From Bog-756 sp963845485 (GTDB lineage: Bacteria; Actinomycetota; Acidimicrobiia; Acidimicrobiales; RAAP-2), in assembly GCA_963845485.1 (NCBI GenBank), contig CAWJSI010000005.1, forward strand, positions 1-64,000: a stretch of DNA of 64,000 nt, read 5' to 3'. The position numbers and the translations under genes are program-made. Position 1 is the first letter of the stretch, and the number at the start of each line of letters is the position of its first letter. Below are positions 1-9,443 of this stretch, piece after piece. The notes beneath the pieces are model-generated. The model made no database searches. It was given only the letters and a program-made list of their open reading frames with translations, and was not told the DNA's origin.

Positions 1-1
1 C

Positions 2-2071
2 CACCGCCAGGCCCGGACCCGGGCCCGGCCCGTGGACGGATTCTTCGACGACCTGGCCCCGGGGAGCTACGTCGTCCACCGCCAGCACGGGGTGGCGACC
101 TACGGGGGCATGGTCACCCGCACCATGGGGGGCGCCACCCGGGACTACCTGCTCCTCGAGTACCGGGGCGGGGACAAGCTCTATCTGCCCACCGATCAGA
201 TCGAGCTCCTCACCCCCTACGCCGGGGGCGACTCGCCCTCGGTCAGCCGGCTGGGCGGCTCGGAGTGGCAGCGGGCCCGCTCGAAGGCCCGGGCCGCCGT
301 CCACGAGATCGCCGAGGAGCTGGTGGCCCTGTACCGCCGCCGGTTGCAGGTCACCGGGCACGCCTTCGGCCCCGACACCCCGTGGCAGGCCGAGCTCGAA
401 GGCTCGTTCCCCTTCATCGAGACCACCGATCAGCTCCGGGCCATCGAGGACGTCAAAGCGGACATGGAGCGGCCCCAGCCCATGGACCGGCTGGTCTGCG
501 GCGACGTGGGCTTCGGCAAGACCGAGGTGGCCATACGGGCCGCCTTCAAGGCCATCCAAGACGGCTACCAGGCCGCCGTCTTGGTGCCCACCACGCTGCT
601 GGCCAGCCAGCACGCCCAGACCTTCGCCGAGCGCTACGCCCCGTTCCCGGTCAAGGTGGAGCTGCTCAGCCGGTTCCTGACCAACGCCCAGGCCAAGGCG
701 GTGCTGGCCGGCCTGGCCGACGGATCGGTCGACCTGGTGGTCGGGACACACCGCCTCCTCGGCCAGGACGTGGCCTTCAAGAAGCTGGGCCTCTTGGTAG
801 TGGACGAAGAGCAGCGTTTCGGGGTGTCCCACAAAGAGGCCATCAAGGCCATGGCCGACGGGGTGGACGTCCTCACCCTCACGGCCAGCCCCATCCCCCG
901 GACCCTGGAAATGGCCCTTACCGGCATCCGGGACCTGTCCATGGTCAACACCCCGCCGGCCGCCCGCCGTCCCATCCTCACCCACGTAGGGGAGTTCGAG
1001 GAGGCCGCCGCCTCCGAGGCCATCCGCCGGGAGCTCCTCCGCGAGGGGCAGGTGTTCTACGTCCACAACCGGGTCCAGGACATCGAAGCCGTGGCCCGGC
1101 GGGTGGAGGGCATGGCCCCTGACGCCCGGGTGGCCGTGGCCCACGGCCAGATGGACGAGGGCACCCTGGAAAAGGTGGTCCTCGACTTCTGGGAGGGCGC
1201 CTACGACGTGCTCGTCTGCACCACCATCATCGAATCGGGCATCGACATGCCCACGGTCAACACCCTGGTGGTGGACCGGGCCGACCTGTTGGGCCTGGGC
1301 CAGCTCCACCAGCTCCGTGGGCGGGTGGGCCGGGCCGGGAGCCGGGCCTACGCCTACCTGTTCCATCCCGTGGACCGGGTCCTCTCCGAACAGGCCTACG
1401 AACGGCTGCGGACCATCGGCGACCACACCGAGCTGGGCTCGGGATTCAAGATCGCCCTGCGCGACCTGCAGATCCGAGGAGCGGGGAACCTGCTCGGGCG
1501 GGACCAGTCCGGACACATCGCCGCCATCGGCTACGACCTCTACGTCCAGATGGTCTCCGAGGCCGTCTCGGAACTGAAGGGGGAGCCCCGGCCCCAGCCG
1601 GTGGATTTGAAGCTCGACCTGCCCGACGCCGCCCATCTGCCCGCCACCTACGTGGAGGCCGAGGACGTCCGCCTGGAGGCCTACCGCCGGCTGACCGCAG
1701 TGCGTACGGACGAACAGATCGAGGACGTCCGCACCGAGTGGGAGGACCGGTTCGGTCCGCTCCCCGAACCGGCCGGGGCGCTGCTCGACGTGGCCCGTCT
1801 GCGGGTCGAGTGCCTCCGGCTCGGGATCACCGATGTGGCCGTGAACGCGCCGCGAGGTGGCATGGGTCGGAGCGCCGATCGGGCCAGTGTGAAGCTCTCG
1901 CCCATCACCCTGCCCGCTTCCGCTGAGGTCCGCCTGCGCCGGCTGGCCCCGGGGGCCACCTACCAGGCCGATCAGCACCGGCTGTTGATGCCGTTTCCGG
2001 TACCCAAGGGCAGCACCGGCTACGCCCCCGGCCTGGTGACGCTGCTGGCCGAGTTGGTGCCGGCGGGCTGA
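2..2071 (+). CDS. mfd: Transcription-repair coupling factor Mfd, C-terminal part (5' end outside window)
   Basis: Mfd is the ATP-driven translocase that removes stalled RNA polymerase from DNA damage and recruits the UvrA excision machinery. The reading frame is open to the left edge, so the N-terminal UvrB-like half lies outside the window. Numbering from the GTG at 32, the RNA-polymerase-interacting CarD-like domain comes first (residues about 10-70, with SYVVHRQHGVATY). The superfamily 2 helicase core follows, with Walker A GDVGFGKT at about 157-164, a Walker B VVDEEQ, and the TRG-type motifs HQLRGRVGR and ESGIDMPT. The TRCF C-terminal domain ends the protein. All key motifs are intact. 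The next gene lies about 190 bases downstream on the same strand. The family call is certain. Confidence 0.97.
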   Translation, partial: HRQARTRARPVDGFFDDLAPGSYVVHRQHGVATYGGMVTRTMGGATRDYLLLEYRGGDKLYLPTDQIELLTPYAGGDSPSVSRLGGSEWQRARSKARAAVHEIAEELVALYRRRLQVTGHAFGPDTPWQAELEGSFPFIETTDQLRAIEDVKADMERPQPMDRLVCGDVGFGKTEVAIRAAFKAIQDGYQAAVLVPTTLLASQHAQTFAERYAPFPVKVELLSRFLTNAQAKAVLAGLADGSVDLVVGTHRLLGQDVAFKKLGLLVVDEEQRFGVSHKEAIKAMADGVDVLTLTASPIPRTLEMALTGIRDLSMVNTPPAARRPILTHVGEFEEAAASEAIRRELLREGQVFYVHNRVQDIEAVARRVEGMAPDARVAVAHGQMDEGTLEKVVLDFWEGAYDVLVCTTIIESGIDMPTVNTLVVDRADLLGLGQLHQLRGRVGRAGSRAYAYLFHPVDRVLSEQAYERLRTIGDHTELGSGFKIALRDLQIRGAGNLLGRDQSGHIAAIGYDLYVQMVSEAVSELKGEPRPQPVDLKLDLPDAAHLPATYVEAEDVRLEAYRRLTAVRTDEQIEDVRTEWEDRFGPLPEPAGALLDVARLRVECLRLGITDVAVNAPRGGMGRSADRASVKLSPITLPASAEVRLRRLAPGATYQADQHRLLMPFPVPKGSTGYAPGLVTLLAELVPAG

Positions 2072-2257
2072 CCGTCAAGACGGGTCGCTTTTCTTCCTGA
2101 CCGAGCAGCAGGCCCGGTTGTCGACAGTGGAGGGTTGTCGGCTCTGGTGGCCACCCTCGCCCTCGGACTGTCGCTCATGGTGTCCTTCGGGATCCTGACT
2201 CTGGCCGTCTGAGGACCACCCACCGCCGATCGGGAGCGGTCCCGCCCACCCGATAAC

Positions 2258-3403
2258 ATGCCCGCCGTGAAGCGCCAACTCTCCGGGACCGTCGTGGTCC
2301 TCGCCCTGGTCGCCGCCGGCGTACTGGCCTCGGCTTGTGACATCACCCCTCCCGCCGCCTCGGCCAACGGCGCCACCATCTCGACGGCCACGCTCAACTC
2401 CCAGCTCGGTACCCTCCAGACCACGGCGGCAGGAAGCTGCCTCCTCCAGCTGGAGCAGGGCCAGCTGGCCGAGGTCTCGGGGACGGGCGCCGGTGGCGCG
2501 GGCACGTACACCATGACCTACGCCAACGCCATCTTGAACATCCAGGTCGGCGACCTCCTCGCCGAGCAGTACGCCGCCTCGAAGGGCATCAACCTCTCGT
2601 CGTCGGACCTGGCCACGGCCCAATCGGACTTCGCCTCCACCCTCGATGGGGAGATCAGCGCCGCCGCCCAGCAGGCTGCGCAGTCGGGAACCCTCTCGTT
2701 CTGTCAGGACGCCACCGGCACCACCATCACCGGCAAGGCGCTGCTGGCCGCCCTGCCCACCTCCATCCGGGCGGCCCAGGTCCGCAACCAGGCGGTCGAC
2801 GAGCGCCTGCTGGCCCAGGGGGCCGACCTGTCGCCGGCGGCGGTGGCCGCGTTCTACAACGACCACCTGTCCCAGTTCACGACGGCCTGTGTGGGCCGTA
2901 TCGCTACCGACACCCAGGCCCACGCCAATCAGCTGGTGGCCCAGCTCAACGCCGGGGAGACGTTCCCCAGCGTGGCCAAGGCCAACTCGCTCGACACCCA
3001 GACGGCGGCCAACGGCGGGGCGCTCGGCTGCAACTACACCGTCTCCCAGGTGGAACAGGACCTGGGCGTCACCTCGGTCACCCCGGGCAAGCCCCTCGCC
3101 CCCATCCAGGATTCGAGCAGTGGGCAGTGGCTCATCTACGAGGTGACCAGCCAGACCGTGGTGCCACTGGCCCAGGCGTCCACCGTGGCCAAAAGGGAGC
3201 TGCTCCAGTCCACGGCCAACGTCAAGCGGGTCAGCAATGAGATCGTGCGGTTCGCCCGGGCGTCCGACGTGTCGGTCGATCCCCAGTACGGGACGTGGCT
3301 GGGGCTCCGGGTCGTGCCGCCGGTCTCCCCGCCCTCCCAGTTCCTTCTCGGGGCGGTGGCGAGCCAGACCCCCCTCGTGAAGCCCGCCGCCAGCGGGGCG
3401 TGA
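2258..3403 (+). CDS. SurA/PrsA-like peptidylprolyl isomerase lipoprotein
   Basis: This is a 381-residue exported lipoprotein with a parvulin-type rotamase region. The N-terminus is a basic start, a hydrophobic stretch and a lipobox ending LASAC, so the mature protein should be lipid-anchored at Cys27. A helical SurA-N-like segment follows. Residues about 205-310 resemble a parvulin domain (GRIATDTQAHANQL, NGGALGCNY, and a late YEVTSQTVVPL). It probably assists folding of exported proteins. The position between mfd and mazG matches actinobacterial genomes where a SurA-like lipoprotein occupies this slot. A GTG nine bases downstream of the ATG is an alternative start. Whether it is catalytically active cannot be told from sequence. 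Confidence 0.85.
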   Translation: MPAVKRQLSGTVVVLALVAAGVLASACDITPPAASANGATISTATLNSQLGTLQTTAAGSCLLQLEQGQLAEVSGTGAGGAGTYTMTYANAILNIQVGDLLAEQYAASKGINLSSSDLATAQSDFASTLDGEISAAAQQAAQSGTLSFCQDATGTTITGKALLAALPTSIRAAQVRNQAVDERLLAQGADLSPAAVAAFYNDHLSQFTTACVGRIATDTQAHANQLVAQLNAGETFPSVAKANSLDTQTAANGGALGCNYTVSQVEQDLGVTSVTPGKPLAPIQDSSSGQWLIYEVTSQTVVPLAQASTVAKRELLQSTANVKRVSNEIVRFARASDVSVDPQYGTWLGLRVVPPVSPPSQFLLGAVASQTPLVKPAASGA

Positions 3404-3439
3404 TCCGCCGGTGGCCGTACCGCCGTACCCGCTGAGGTC

Positions 3440-4879
3440 GTGACGCCCCGGATCGACGTGGTCGGCCTCGGTCCCGCCGGTCCCGAACTGATCACCACCG
3501 AGGCCCGCGACCTCATGGACGGGGCCGCGGTGCTCGTTCTCCGCACCCACCGGCACCCGGCCGCCTCGGGCTACGGCTCGGCGCCGAGCTTCGATCACCA
3601 CTACGAGGCGGCCGAGACGTTCGACGAGGTCTATTCGTCCATTGTGGGCGACCTGGTGGCCTCGGCGACCGAGGGCCCGGGGGCCTCGGTGGTCTACGCC
3701 GTACCCGGCTCACCCACCGTCGCCGAAGCCACGATCGCCCAGCTGCGTCGCCACCCGGCGGTACTCGACGGCTCGGTGACCCTCGTCGTCCACCCGGCGG
3801 TCTCCTTCCTCGACCTGGCCTTCGATCGTCTCGGGGTCGATCCGGTGGCGTCGGGTGTCCGGATCGTCGACGGTGAGACTTTTGCCGTGGACGCCGCCGG
3901 GGAGCGCGGCCCTCTCGTCGTCGCCCAGTGCTGGAGTACGACGGTCCTGTCCGACATCAAGCTCTCGGTCGAGGACGGACCGGCCGCACCGGTGACGCTC
4001 CTGTTCCATCTGGGGCTCGACGACGAGCAGGTGACCGAGGTGGCCTGGGACGAGCTCGATCGGACCGTCGTTCCCGACCACTTGACCTCGCTGTGGATCC
4101 CACGGATGACAGCCCCGGTGGCCGCAGAGCTGGTGCGGCTGGACGAGCTGGTCCATAGTCTCCGAGAGCGCTGCCCCTGGGACCGGCGACAGACCCACGG
4201 GTCCCTCGCCCGCCACCTCCAAGAGGAGTCCTACGAGGTCTTAGAGGCCATCGACGCCGTGGCGGCAATCGACGATGCCGTCAGAGCGGACACACCCGTC
4301 GCCTCCGATGACGGCACCGAGGAGGAGGCCGTGTCCCACCTGGAAGAGGAGCTCGGCGACCTGCTCTTCCAGGTGTACTTCCACGCTACCTTGGGGGCGG
4401 AGGCGGGTCGATTCACCTTGGCCGACGTGGCCCGCGGGGTCCACGACAAGCTGGTCTCCCGTCATCCCCATGTCTTCGGCGATGTGTCGGCAGACACTCC
4501 CGAACAGGTGGCCTCCAACTGGGAAGCGTTGAAGCTGGCCGAGAAGGGTCGCACCAGTGTCACCGAAGGCATCCCATCGGCCTTGCCGTCGTTGGCCCTG
4601 GCGGCCAAGTTGCAGCGGAAAGCCCTGGCCGTGGGGATGGTCCTTCCTTCCGTGGCAGACGAGGCGACCACCGTGGCCGAGCGGGTGGGTCGGCTGTCTC
4701 CCCACGGCGGCGCGGCGATCATCACCGACGGCACGGGAGCGGCCGTGGCGACCGTGGAGGCGGTGGGGGAACTCCTGTTCTCCTTGGCCAATGTGGCCCG
4801 ACAGATCGGCGTCGATCCCGAGACCGCCCTGCGGGCCCGGGCCGCCCGCTTCCGGGCCGAGGTCGACGCCCACCACTGA
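3440..4879 (+). CDS. mazG: MazG nucleotide pyrophosphohydrolase with N-terminal tetrapyrrole-methylase-like domain
   Basis: This 479-residue protein has a YabN-like two-domain layout. Residues 1 to about 225 look like an SAM-dependent tetrapyrrole (corrin/porphyrin) methylase fold, with GLGPAGPELIT at the start and VYAVPGSP near 85. The MazG domain begins near 240 with CPWDRRQTH. Its metal-binding acidic residues are in EESYEVLEAID (about 262-272) and EEELGDLL (about 302-309). MazG enzymes hydrolyse non-canonical NTPs to NMP and pyrophosphate, a house-cleaning role. A loop of about 25 residues separates the two acidic helices. The start is a GTG 36 bases after the preceding gene. Codon 268 is a rare TTA (4241-4243). 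Confidence 0.93.
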   Translation: MTPRIDVVGLGPAGPELITTEARDLMDGAAVLVLRTHRHPAASGYGSAPSFDHHYEAAETFDEVYSSIVGDLVASATEGPGASVVYAVPGSPTVAEATIAQLRRHPAVLDGSVTLVVHPAVSFLDLAFDRLGVDPVASGVRIVDGETFAVDAAGERGPLVVAQCWSTTVLSDIKLSVEDGPAAPVTLLFHLGLDDEQVTEVAWDELDRTVVPDHLTSLWIPRMTAPVAAELVRLDELVHSLRERCPWDRRQTHGSLARHLQEESYEVLEAIDAVAAIDDAVRADTPVASDDGTEEEAVSHLEEELGDLLFQVYFHATLGAEAGRFTLADVARGVHDKLVSRHPHVFGDVSADTPEQVASNWEALKLAEKGRTSVTEGIPSALPSLALAAKLQRKALAVGMVLPSVADEATTVAERVGRLSPHGGAAIITDGTGAAVATVEAVGELLFSLANVARQIGVDPETALRARAARFRAEVDAHH

Positions 4880-5000
4880 GTCGATCACGAGCACGTCAAT
4901 TTTGATGAACTTGGGGGATCGGCCGGCCCGGTGGCGCCTCCTGTGCGTCAACCCGACGACCACGGTGGGAGTTTTCAGCCCAACCAGTCAGTAGGTCCTG

Positions 5001-5029
5001 TTGTAAGACCTGGTCCGGTCCGGTAATTT
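5001..5029 (+). promoter_or_regulatory. Predicted promoter giving a leaderless transcript
   Basis: TTGTAA at 5001-5006 and TAATTT at 5024-5029 are separated by exactly 17 bases. The expected start of transcription, about seven bases after the -10 box, falls on the ATG at 5036. No Shine-Dalgarno sequence precedes that ATG. Leaderless messages are common in actinobacteria. A short inverted repeat (AGGTC at 4993-4997, GACCT at 5007-5011) brackets the -35 box and could be an operator. This is a pattern match, not a measured promoter. Confidence 0.5.
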
Positions 5030-5035
5030 GCCCGC

Positions 5036-6238
5036 ATGGGGGAGCAGTGGGCCAGCGATGTCACGATCCTCGGGGGGTGTGGCCACGTGGGTCTTCCCCT
5101 CGGTCTGGCCTTCGCCGACACCGGTCTGCGAGTGGCGCTGTTCGACACCAACCTGTCGGCCGTCGACCGGGTCCGATCCGGGAAGATGCCACACCTCGAG
5201 CCCGGTGCCCCCGACGTGCTCACCCGGACGCTGGCCGACGGCTCGCTGACGGCGACGACGGAGCCGGCGTCGGTCGGCGCCAGTGAGCACCTGGTCGTGG
5301 TGGTCGGCACCCCGGTCGACGAACACCTCAACCCCGACCCCCACGCCGTCGTCGCGGCCATCGAGGCCGTGGCAGACGAGCTGGTCGACGGGCAGCTGCT
5401 CGTGCTGCGCAGCACGGTGTTCCCCGGGGTCACCCGCCTGGTCGAGCGACTCATCGAGTCGGCTGGGCAAGGATATCGACGTGGCCTTCTGCCCGGAGCG
5501 GATCGCCGAAGGCCGGGCCATGGAGGAGCTGCACTCGCTTCCCCAGATCGTGGCGGCGCGAACCGAACGGGCCTACGAGCGGGCCGCGTCGCTGTTCGCG
5601 CCATCTGACCAAGACGATCGTGCGGGTGGAGCCAGAAGAGGCCGAGCTGGCCAAGCTCTTCACCAACTCGTACCGGTACATCAAGTTCGCCGCGGCCAAC
5701 CAGCTGTACATGATGGCCAACGACTTCGGGCTCGACTACGAGCGCATCCGGAGTGCAGTGATCGAGGACTATCCCCGGGCCGCCGACCTGCCCGGGCCCG
5801 GCTTCGCCGCCGGCCCCTGCCTCTTGAAGGACACCATGCAGCTGGCCGCCTTCAACAACAACAACTTCGCCCTCGGCCAGGCCAGCATGCAGATCAACGA
5901 GGGGCTGCCCCTCTATCTGGTGTCGAAGATGGCCGCCCGATACGACCTGGACTGCGATGACCGTGGGCATCCTGGGCATGGCGTTCAAGGGCGAGTCGGA
6001 CGACAACCGCTCGAGCCTGTCCTACAAACTGAAGCGGGTGCTCAAGGTACGGGCCGCCGAGGTGCTCACCACGGATCCGTTCGTGACGGTCGACGACAAC
6101 CTGTCGCCGCTGGACCAGGTGCTGGAGCGCGCCGACCTGATCGTGATCGGTGCACCCCATCGGCTCTACGCCGACCTCGCCATCACCCAGCCGGTCGTGG
6201 ACGTCTGGAACCTGCGGGGCGACGGGGTGGTGGTGTGA
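5036..6238 (+). pseudogene. Nucleotide-sugar dehydrogenase (UDP-glucose/GDP-mannose dehydrogenase family), broken by three frameshifts
   Basis: Joining four reading-frame pieces gives a full-length UDP-glucose/GDP-mannose dehydrogenase-type protein, which would oxidise an NDP-hexose to a uronic acid in two NAD-dependent steps. Piece 1 carries the Rossmann glycine motif GGCGHVGLPLGLAFADTG. Piece 2 has DVAFCPERIAEGRA. Piece 3 has the substrate-binding AELAKLFTNSYRYIKFAAAN and the catalytic-cysteine region GFAAGPCLLKDT. Piece 4 has GILGMAFKGESDDNR. The frame changes lie near 5462, 5598 and 5950. Each is +1 and each can be repaired by removing one base, usually a G. No in-frame stop occurs within the correct pieces, so this may be sequence error, not decay. 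The last codons overlap the next gene as GTGA. Confidence 0.8.
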
Positions 6239-6990
6239 AGCCACGGGTGTCGGTGGTCGTTCCGGCCTACAACGAGGGATCGGGAATCGAGGACGTCTTG
6301 TCGCGGCTCCTCGAGGCGGTAGAGCTTCCCTCCGAGATCGTGGTCGTGGTCGACGCGCCCGACGACACGACCGTCCCCTACGTCGAGAAGTGCGCCGTCA
6401 GGCAATCCCGACGGGTCCGCCTGCTCGATCAACGACGTGGAGCCCGGCCCGGCCCAGGCCATCCGGTACGGCGATCGACCGGGCCATGGCCGACGTGGTG
6501 GTGGTCACCATGGCCGACGGTTGCGACGATCCCCAACAGATCGATCAGATGGTGCGGCTGGTGGAGCGGGGCGTGGTCGATCGCCGCCGCCTCGCGGTAC
6601 TCGCGGGGAGGACAACAGGTAGGCGGTCCGTTCCTGAAGAGCCTGCTGTCGCGGATGGCCGGACTCTCCCTGTGGGCCTTCGCCCAGGGTGGGCACCCGG
6701 GACGCCACCAACTCGTTCAAGGCCTATGACGTCGAGTTCGTCCGCACGGTCGGGATCACCTCGGGTGCCGGCTTCGAGATCGGCATCGAGTTGGTGGCCA
6801 AGGCCCGGCGGGCCCGTCTCCCGGTGGCCGAGATCCCGACCATCTGGCTCGAACGCACATCAGGGCATGTCAAACTTCAAACTGGTCACCTGGCTGCCCC
6901 ACTATCTGCGGTGGTGGCGGTTCGCCTTCGGCACCCGCCTCGAAGTGGACGAGGTCCGGGCCGCAGCCGATCGGAGAGGAACAACGATGA
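6235..6990 (+). pseudogene. Family 2 glycosyltransferase (DPM1-like), broken by five or six frameshifts
   Basis: A GTG start overlaps the preceding stop. The reconstructed protein begins KPRVSVVVPAYNEGSG, a typical GT-A nucleotide-sugar binding start. It continues through DVEPGPAQAIRYG, IDRAMADVVVVTMADG (the DxD-type region), RYSRGGQQVGGPFLKSLLSR, DATNSFKAYDVEFVR, GFEIGIELVAKARR and NFKLVTWLPHYLRWWRFAFG. Together these are continuous with family 2 enzymes that move a sugar to a lipid carrier or glycan. Frame changes lie near 6391-6397, 6471, 6579, 6691 and 6864, all +1. A further +1 change before 6985 is likely, because it would place the stop at 6988-6990 in an ATGA overlap with the next gene. 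As written the frame runs straight into that gene. Confidence 0.75.
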
Positions 6991-8013
6991 GCAACGTACT
7001 GGTCACCGGTTCGGCCGGCTTCATCGGCGGCTATGTGGTCAAAGAGCTGCTGGACCGGGGCCACAGCGTGGTCGGCATCGACAACTACTCGAAGTACGGC
7101 CCGGTCAGGCGGTCCTACGACGACCACCCGCGCTACCGGTTCATCGAGGCCGATGCCCGGGACGTCGAGCTGATGACCAACGAGCTGTCGGACGTGCGAC
7201 CACTTCATCGCCGGTGCCGCCCTGATCGGCGGGATCTCCTACTTCCACACCTACGCCTACGACCTGCTGGCCACCAACGAGCGCATCACGGCCTCGTCGT
7301 GTGACGCGGCCATCAAGGCCCACGAGAACGGCCGGCTGCAGAAGGTCACCTACCTGAGCTCGTCCATGGTCTTCGAGTCGGCCGACGCCTGGCCCTCCTA
7401 CGAAGGCCAGGAACACGAGATTCCACCCCCCGTCTCCTCCTACGGCTTCCAGAAGCTGGCCGTCGAGTACTTCGCCAAGGCGGCCTTCGACCAGTACGGG
7501 CTCCCCTTCACCATCGTCCGGCCCTTCAACTGCGTGGGTACCGGCGAGCGCCGGGCGCTCGGCGACGTGGAGATCATGAGCGGGAACGTGAGCCTGGCCA
7601 TGAGCCACGTCGTGCCCGACCTGGTCCAGAAGGTGTTGAAGGGGCAGGATCCGCTGCACGTCCTGGGTGACGGCTCCCAGATCCGCCACTACACCTACGG
7701 TGCCGACCTGGCCGAGGGCATCGTGGCGGCCATGGAGCACCCCGATGCCCTCAACGAGGACTTCAACCTGTCCACGGCCGAGTCGACCACGGTGCTCGAG
7801 CTGGCCCAGGCCATCTGGGTGGCCATCAAGGGCCCCGAGGTTCCCTTCAGCTGGGTATCCGACCCCCCCTTCGAGCACGATGTCAATCGTCGGGTGCCCT
7901 CGACCGACAAGGCGAAGCGGATCCTCGGCTTCGAGGCCACGACCACCCTGGAGAAGATCCTCCAGGACGTCGTCCCCTGGATCGAGAAGGCCGTGGCCGA
8001 CGGCACGATCTGA
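6987..8013 (+). pseudogene. NAD-dependent nucleotide-sugar epimerase/dehydratase, broken by one frameshift
   Basis: An extended SDR-family sugar epimerase starts at ATG 6987 behind a good ribosome site (GGAGAGG). The N-terminus has the NAD-binding GSAGFIGGYVVKELLDRG motif and GIDNYSKYG. The frame breaks once near 7194 (+1, explained by one extra G in GACGTGCGAC). It resumes with FIAGAALIGGISYFHTYAYD, a YLSSSMVFES stretch and the catalytic YGFQK (YxxxK). The region from about 7200 to 8013 is fully open. The likely role is NDP-sugar epimerisation or dehydration, working with the preceding dehydrogenase and glycosyltransferase. If the single break is a sequencing error, the gene is functional and about 341 residues long. 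Confidence 0.8.
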
Positions 8014-8153
8014 CCGTCGAGCGGTTCCCCGAGAAGGGAGCCGACCCTGATCACCCCCTGGTTCGCCGGAGCCCCGGCTGGGGGAGATGCCCTGGTCTGC
8101 GGGGTTGTGGATGGTAGCTTTTCCCACACCAGCGACAGGAGTGACTACCCACA

Positions 8154-9443
8154 GTGAGCTTCATCGAACAGGTCATCGGCCGCGAGGTGCTCGACTCGCG
8201 CGGCAACCCCACCGTCGAGGTCGAGGTCGTCCTCGACTCGGGTGCCGTGGGCCGGGCCATCGTGCCTTCGGGGGCGTCCACCGGATCGTTCGAGGCCGTC
8301 GAGTTACGCGACGGCGGTGATCGGTTCGGGGGCAAGGGCGTCCTCCAGGCCGTGGCGAACGTCAACGGCGAGATTGCCGAGATCCTGGACGGTGCCGATG
8401 CCCTCGACCAGCGGGCCGTCGATCTGGCCCTCATCGACGCCGACGGCACGCCCAACAAGTCCCGGCTCGGGGCCAACGCCATACTGGGTGTCTCGCTGGC
8501 CACGGCCAAGGCCGCCGCTGACGAGTTGGAGCTTCCCCTCTTCCGCTACGTGGGCGGGAGTGACGCCCACGTGCTGCCGGTGCCCATGATGAATGTGGTC
8601 AACGGGGGCGTCCACGCCGACAACTCCATCGACCTGCAGGAGTTCATGATCATGCCGGTCGGGGCGGCGTCGTTCTCCGAAGCCCTCCGATGGGGCGTCG
8701 AGACCTACCACTCGTTGGCCAGCGTCCTGAAGCAGCGGGGTCTGTCGACCGCCGTCGGCGACGAAGGGGGGTTCGCGCCGGATCTTCCCTCCAACGAGGA
8801 CGCGGTAAAGATCCTGGTCGAGGCCATCGAGGCCACGGGGAGGGCACCGGGCCAGGACATCGCTATCGCCATGGACCCGGCCACCAGCGAGCTCTACCGT
8901 GACGGGAGTTACGTGCTGGCCGGCGAGGGCCGAAGCCTGTCCTCGGCCGAGATGGTGGACTACTGGGTGGACCTCGTCGGCCGCTACCCGATCGTTTCCA
9001 TCGAGGACGGCATGGCCGAAGACGACTGGGACGGGTGGTCGGCCCTGACCCAGGCCCTCGGAGGCTCGGTCCAACTGGTCGGGGACGACCTCTTCGTCAC
9101 CAACGAGGAGCGGCTGCGACGGGGCATCGACGCAGCGACGGCCAACGCCATCCTGATCAAGGTCAACCAGATCGGCTCGCTGACCGAGACCCTTGGCACC
9201 ATGGACCTGGCCACCCGGTCGGGCTACTCGTGTGTCATGTCCCACCGGTCCGGCGAGACCGAGGACACCACCATTGCCGACCTGGCCGTGGCCACCAACT
9301 GCGGGCAGATCAAGGCCGGGGCCCCGGCCCGCTCCGACCGGGTGGCCAAGTACAACCAGTTGCTCCGCATCGAAGAGCAGTTGGGCGAGTCGGCGGCATT
9401 CCGGGGTGGCGAAGCGCTCTCCTCCTGGGGGAAGGTGCCGTGA
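8154..9443 (+). CDS. eno: Enolase
   Basis: This 429-residue protein is a full-length enolase (2-phosphoglycerate to phosphoenolpyruvate, glycolysis). The N-terminal EVLDSRGNPTVEVEV, the GASTGSFEAVELRDG loop, VGDEGGFAPD, the metal ligand segment SIEDGMAEDDWDGW and MSHRSGETEDTTIADLAV are all intact. The start is a GTG. Codon 51 is TTA (8304-8306), unusual in such a GC-rich highly expressed gene and notable because a UAA-anticodon tRNA gene is in this window. The stop overlaps the next start as GTGA, so eno is probably co-transcribed with the FtsB-like gene, DUF501 and ppx, a known actinobacterial arrangement. Confidence 0.99.
   Translation: MSFIEQVIGREVLDSRGNPTVEVEVVLDSGAVGRAIVPSGASTGSFEAVELRDGGDRFGGKGVLQAVANVNGEIAEILDGADALDQRAVDLALIDADGTPNKSRLGANAILGVSLATAKAAADELELPLFRYVGGSDAHVLPVPMMNVVNGGVHADNSIDLQEFMIMPVGAASFSEALRWGVETYHSLASVLKQRGLSTAVGDEGGFAPDLPSNEDAVKILVEAIEATGRAPGQDIAIAMDPATSELYRDGSYVLAGEGRSLSSAEMVDYWVDLVGRYPIVSIEDGMAEDDWDGWSALTQALGGSVQLVGDDLFVTNEERLRRGIDAATANAILIKVNQIGSLTETLGTMDLATRSGYSCVMSHRSGETEDTTIADLAVATNCGQIKAGAPARSDRVAKYNQLLRIEEQLGESAAFRGGEALSSWGKVP

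Noticed and set aside
2147..2212. Possible 21-residue hydrophobic peptide after mfd (GTG start, GGAGGG about 12 bases upstream)
   Set aside because: It is very short, has no known relative that I recognise, and a hydrophobic stretch of this size is easy to find by chance in GC-rich sequence.
2075..3601. 508-residue minus-strand open frame over the SurA-like gene
   Set aside because: It is Gly/Arg/His rich without any motif and is the antisense shadow of a well supported gene, as are most other long antisense frames in this window.
5036..8013. Programmed +1 frameshifting in three genes
   Set aside because: Nine sites without a shared slippery sequence or stop codon at the shift make a programmed mechanism very unlikely.
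9035..9439. Upstream extension of the FtsB-like frame into eno
   Set aside because: The extension lies wholly inside the enolase coding sequence in another frame and reads as Arg/Gly-rich shadow; the GTGA overlap at 9440 is a better start.
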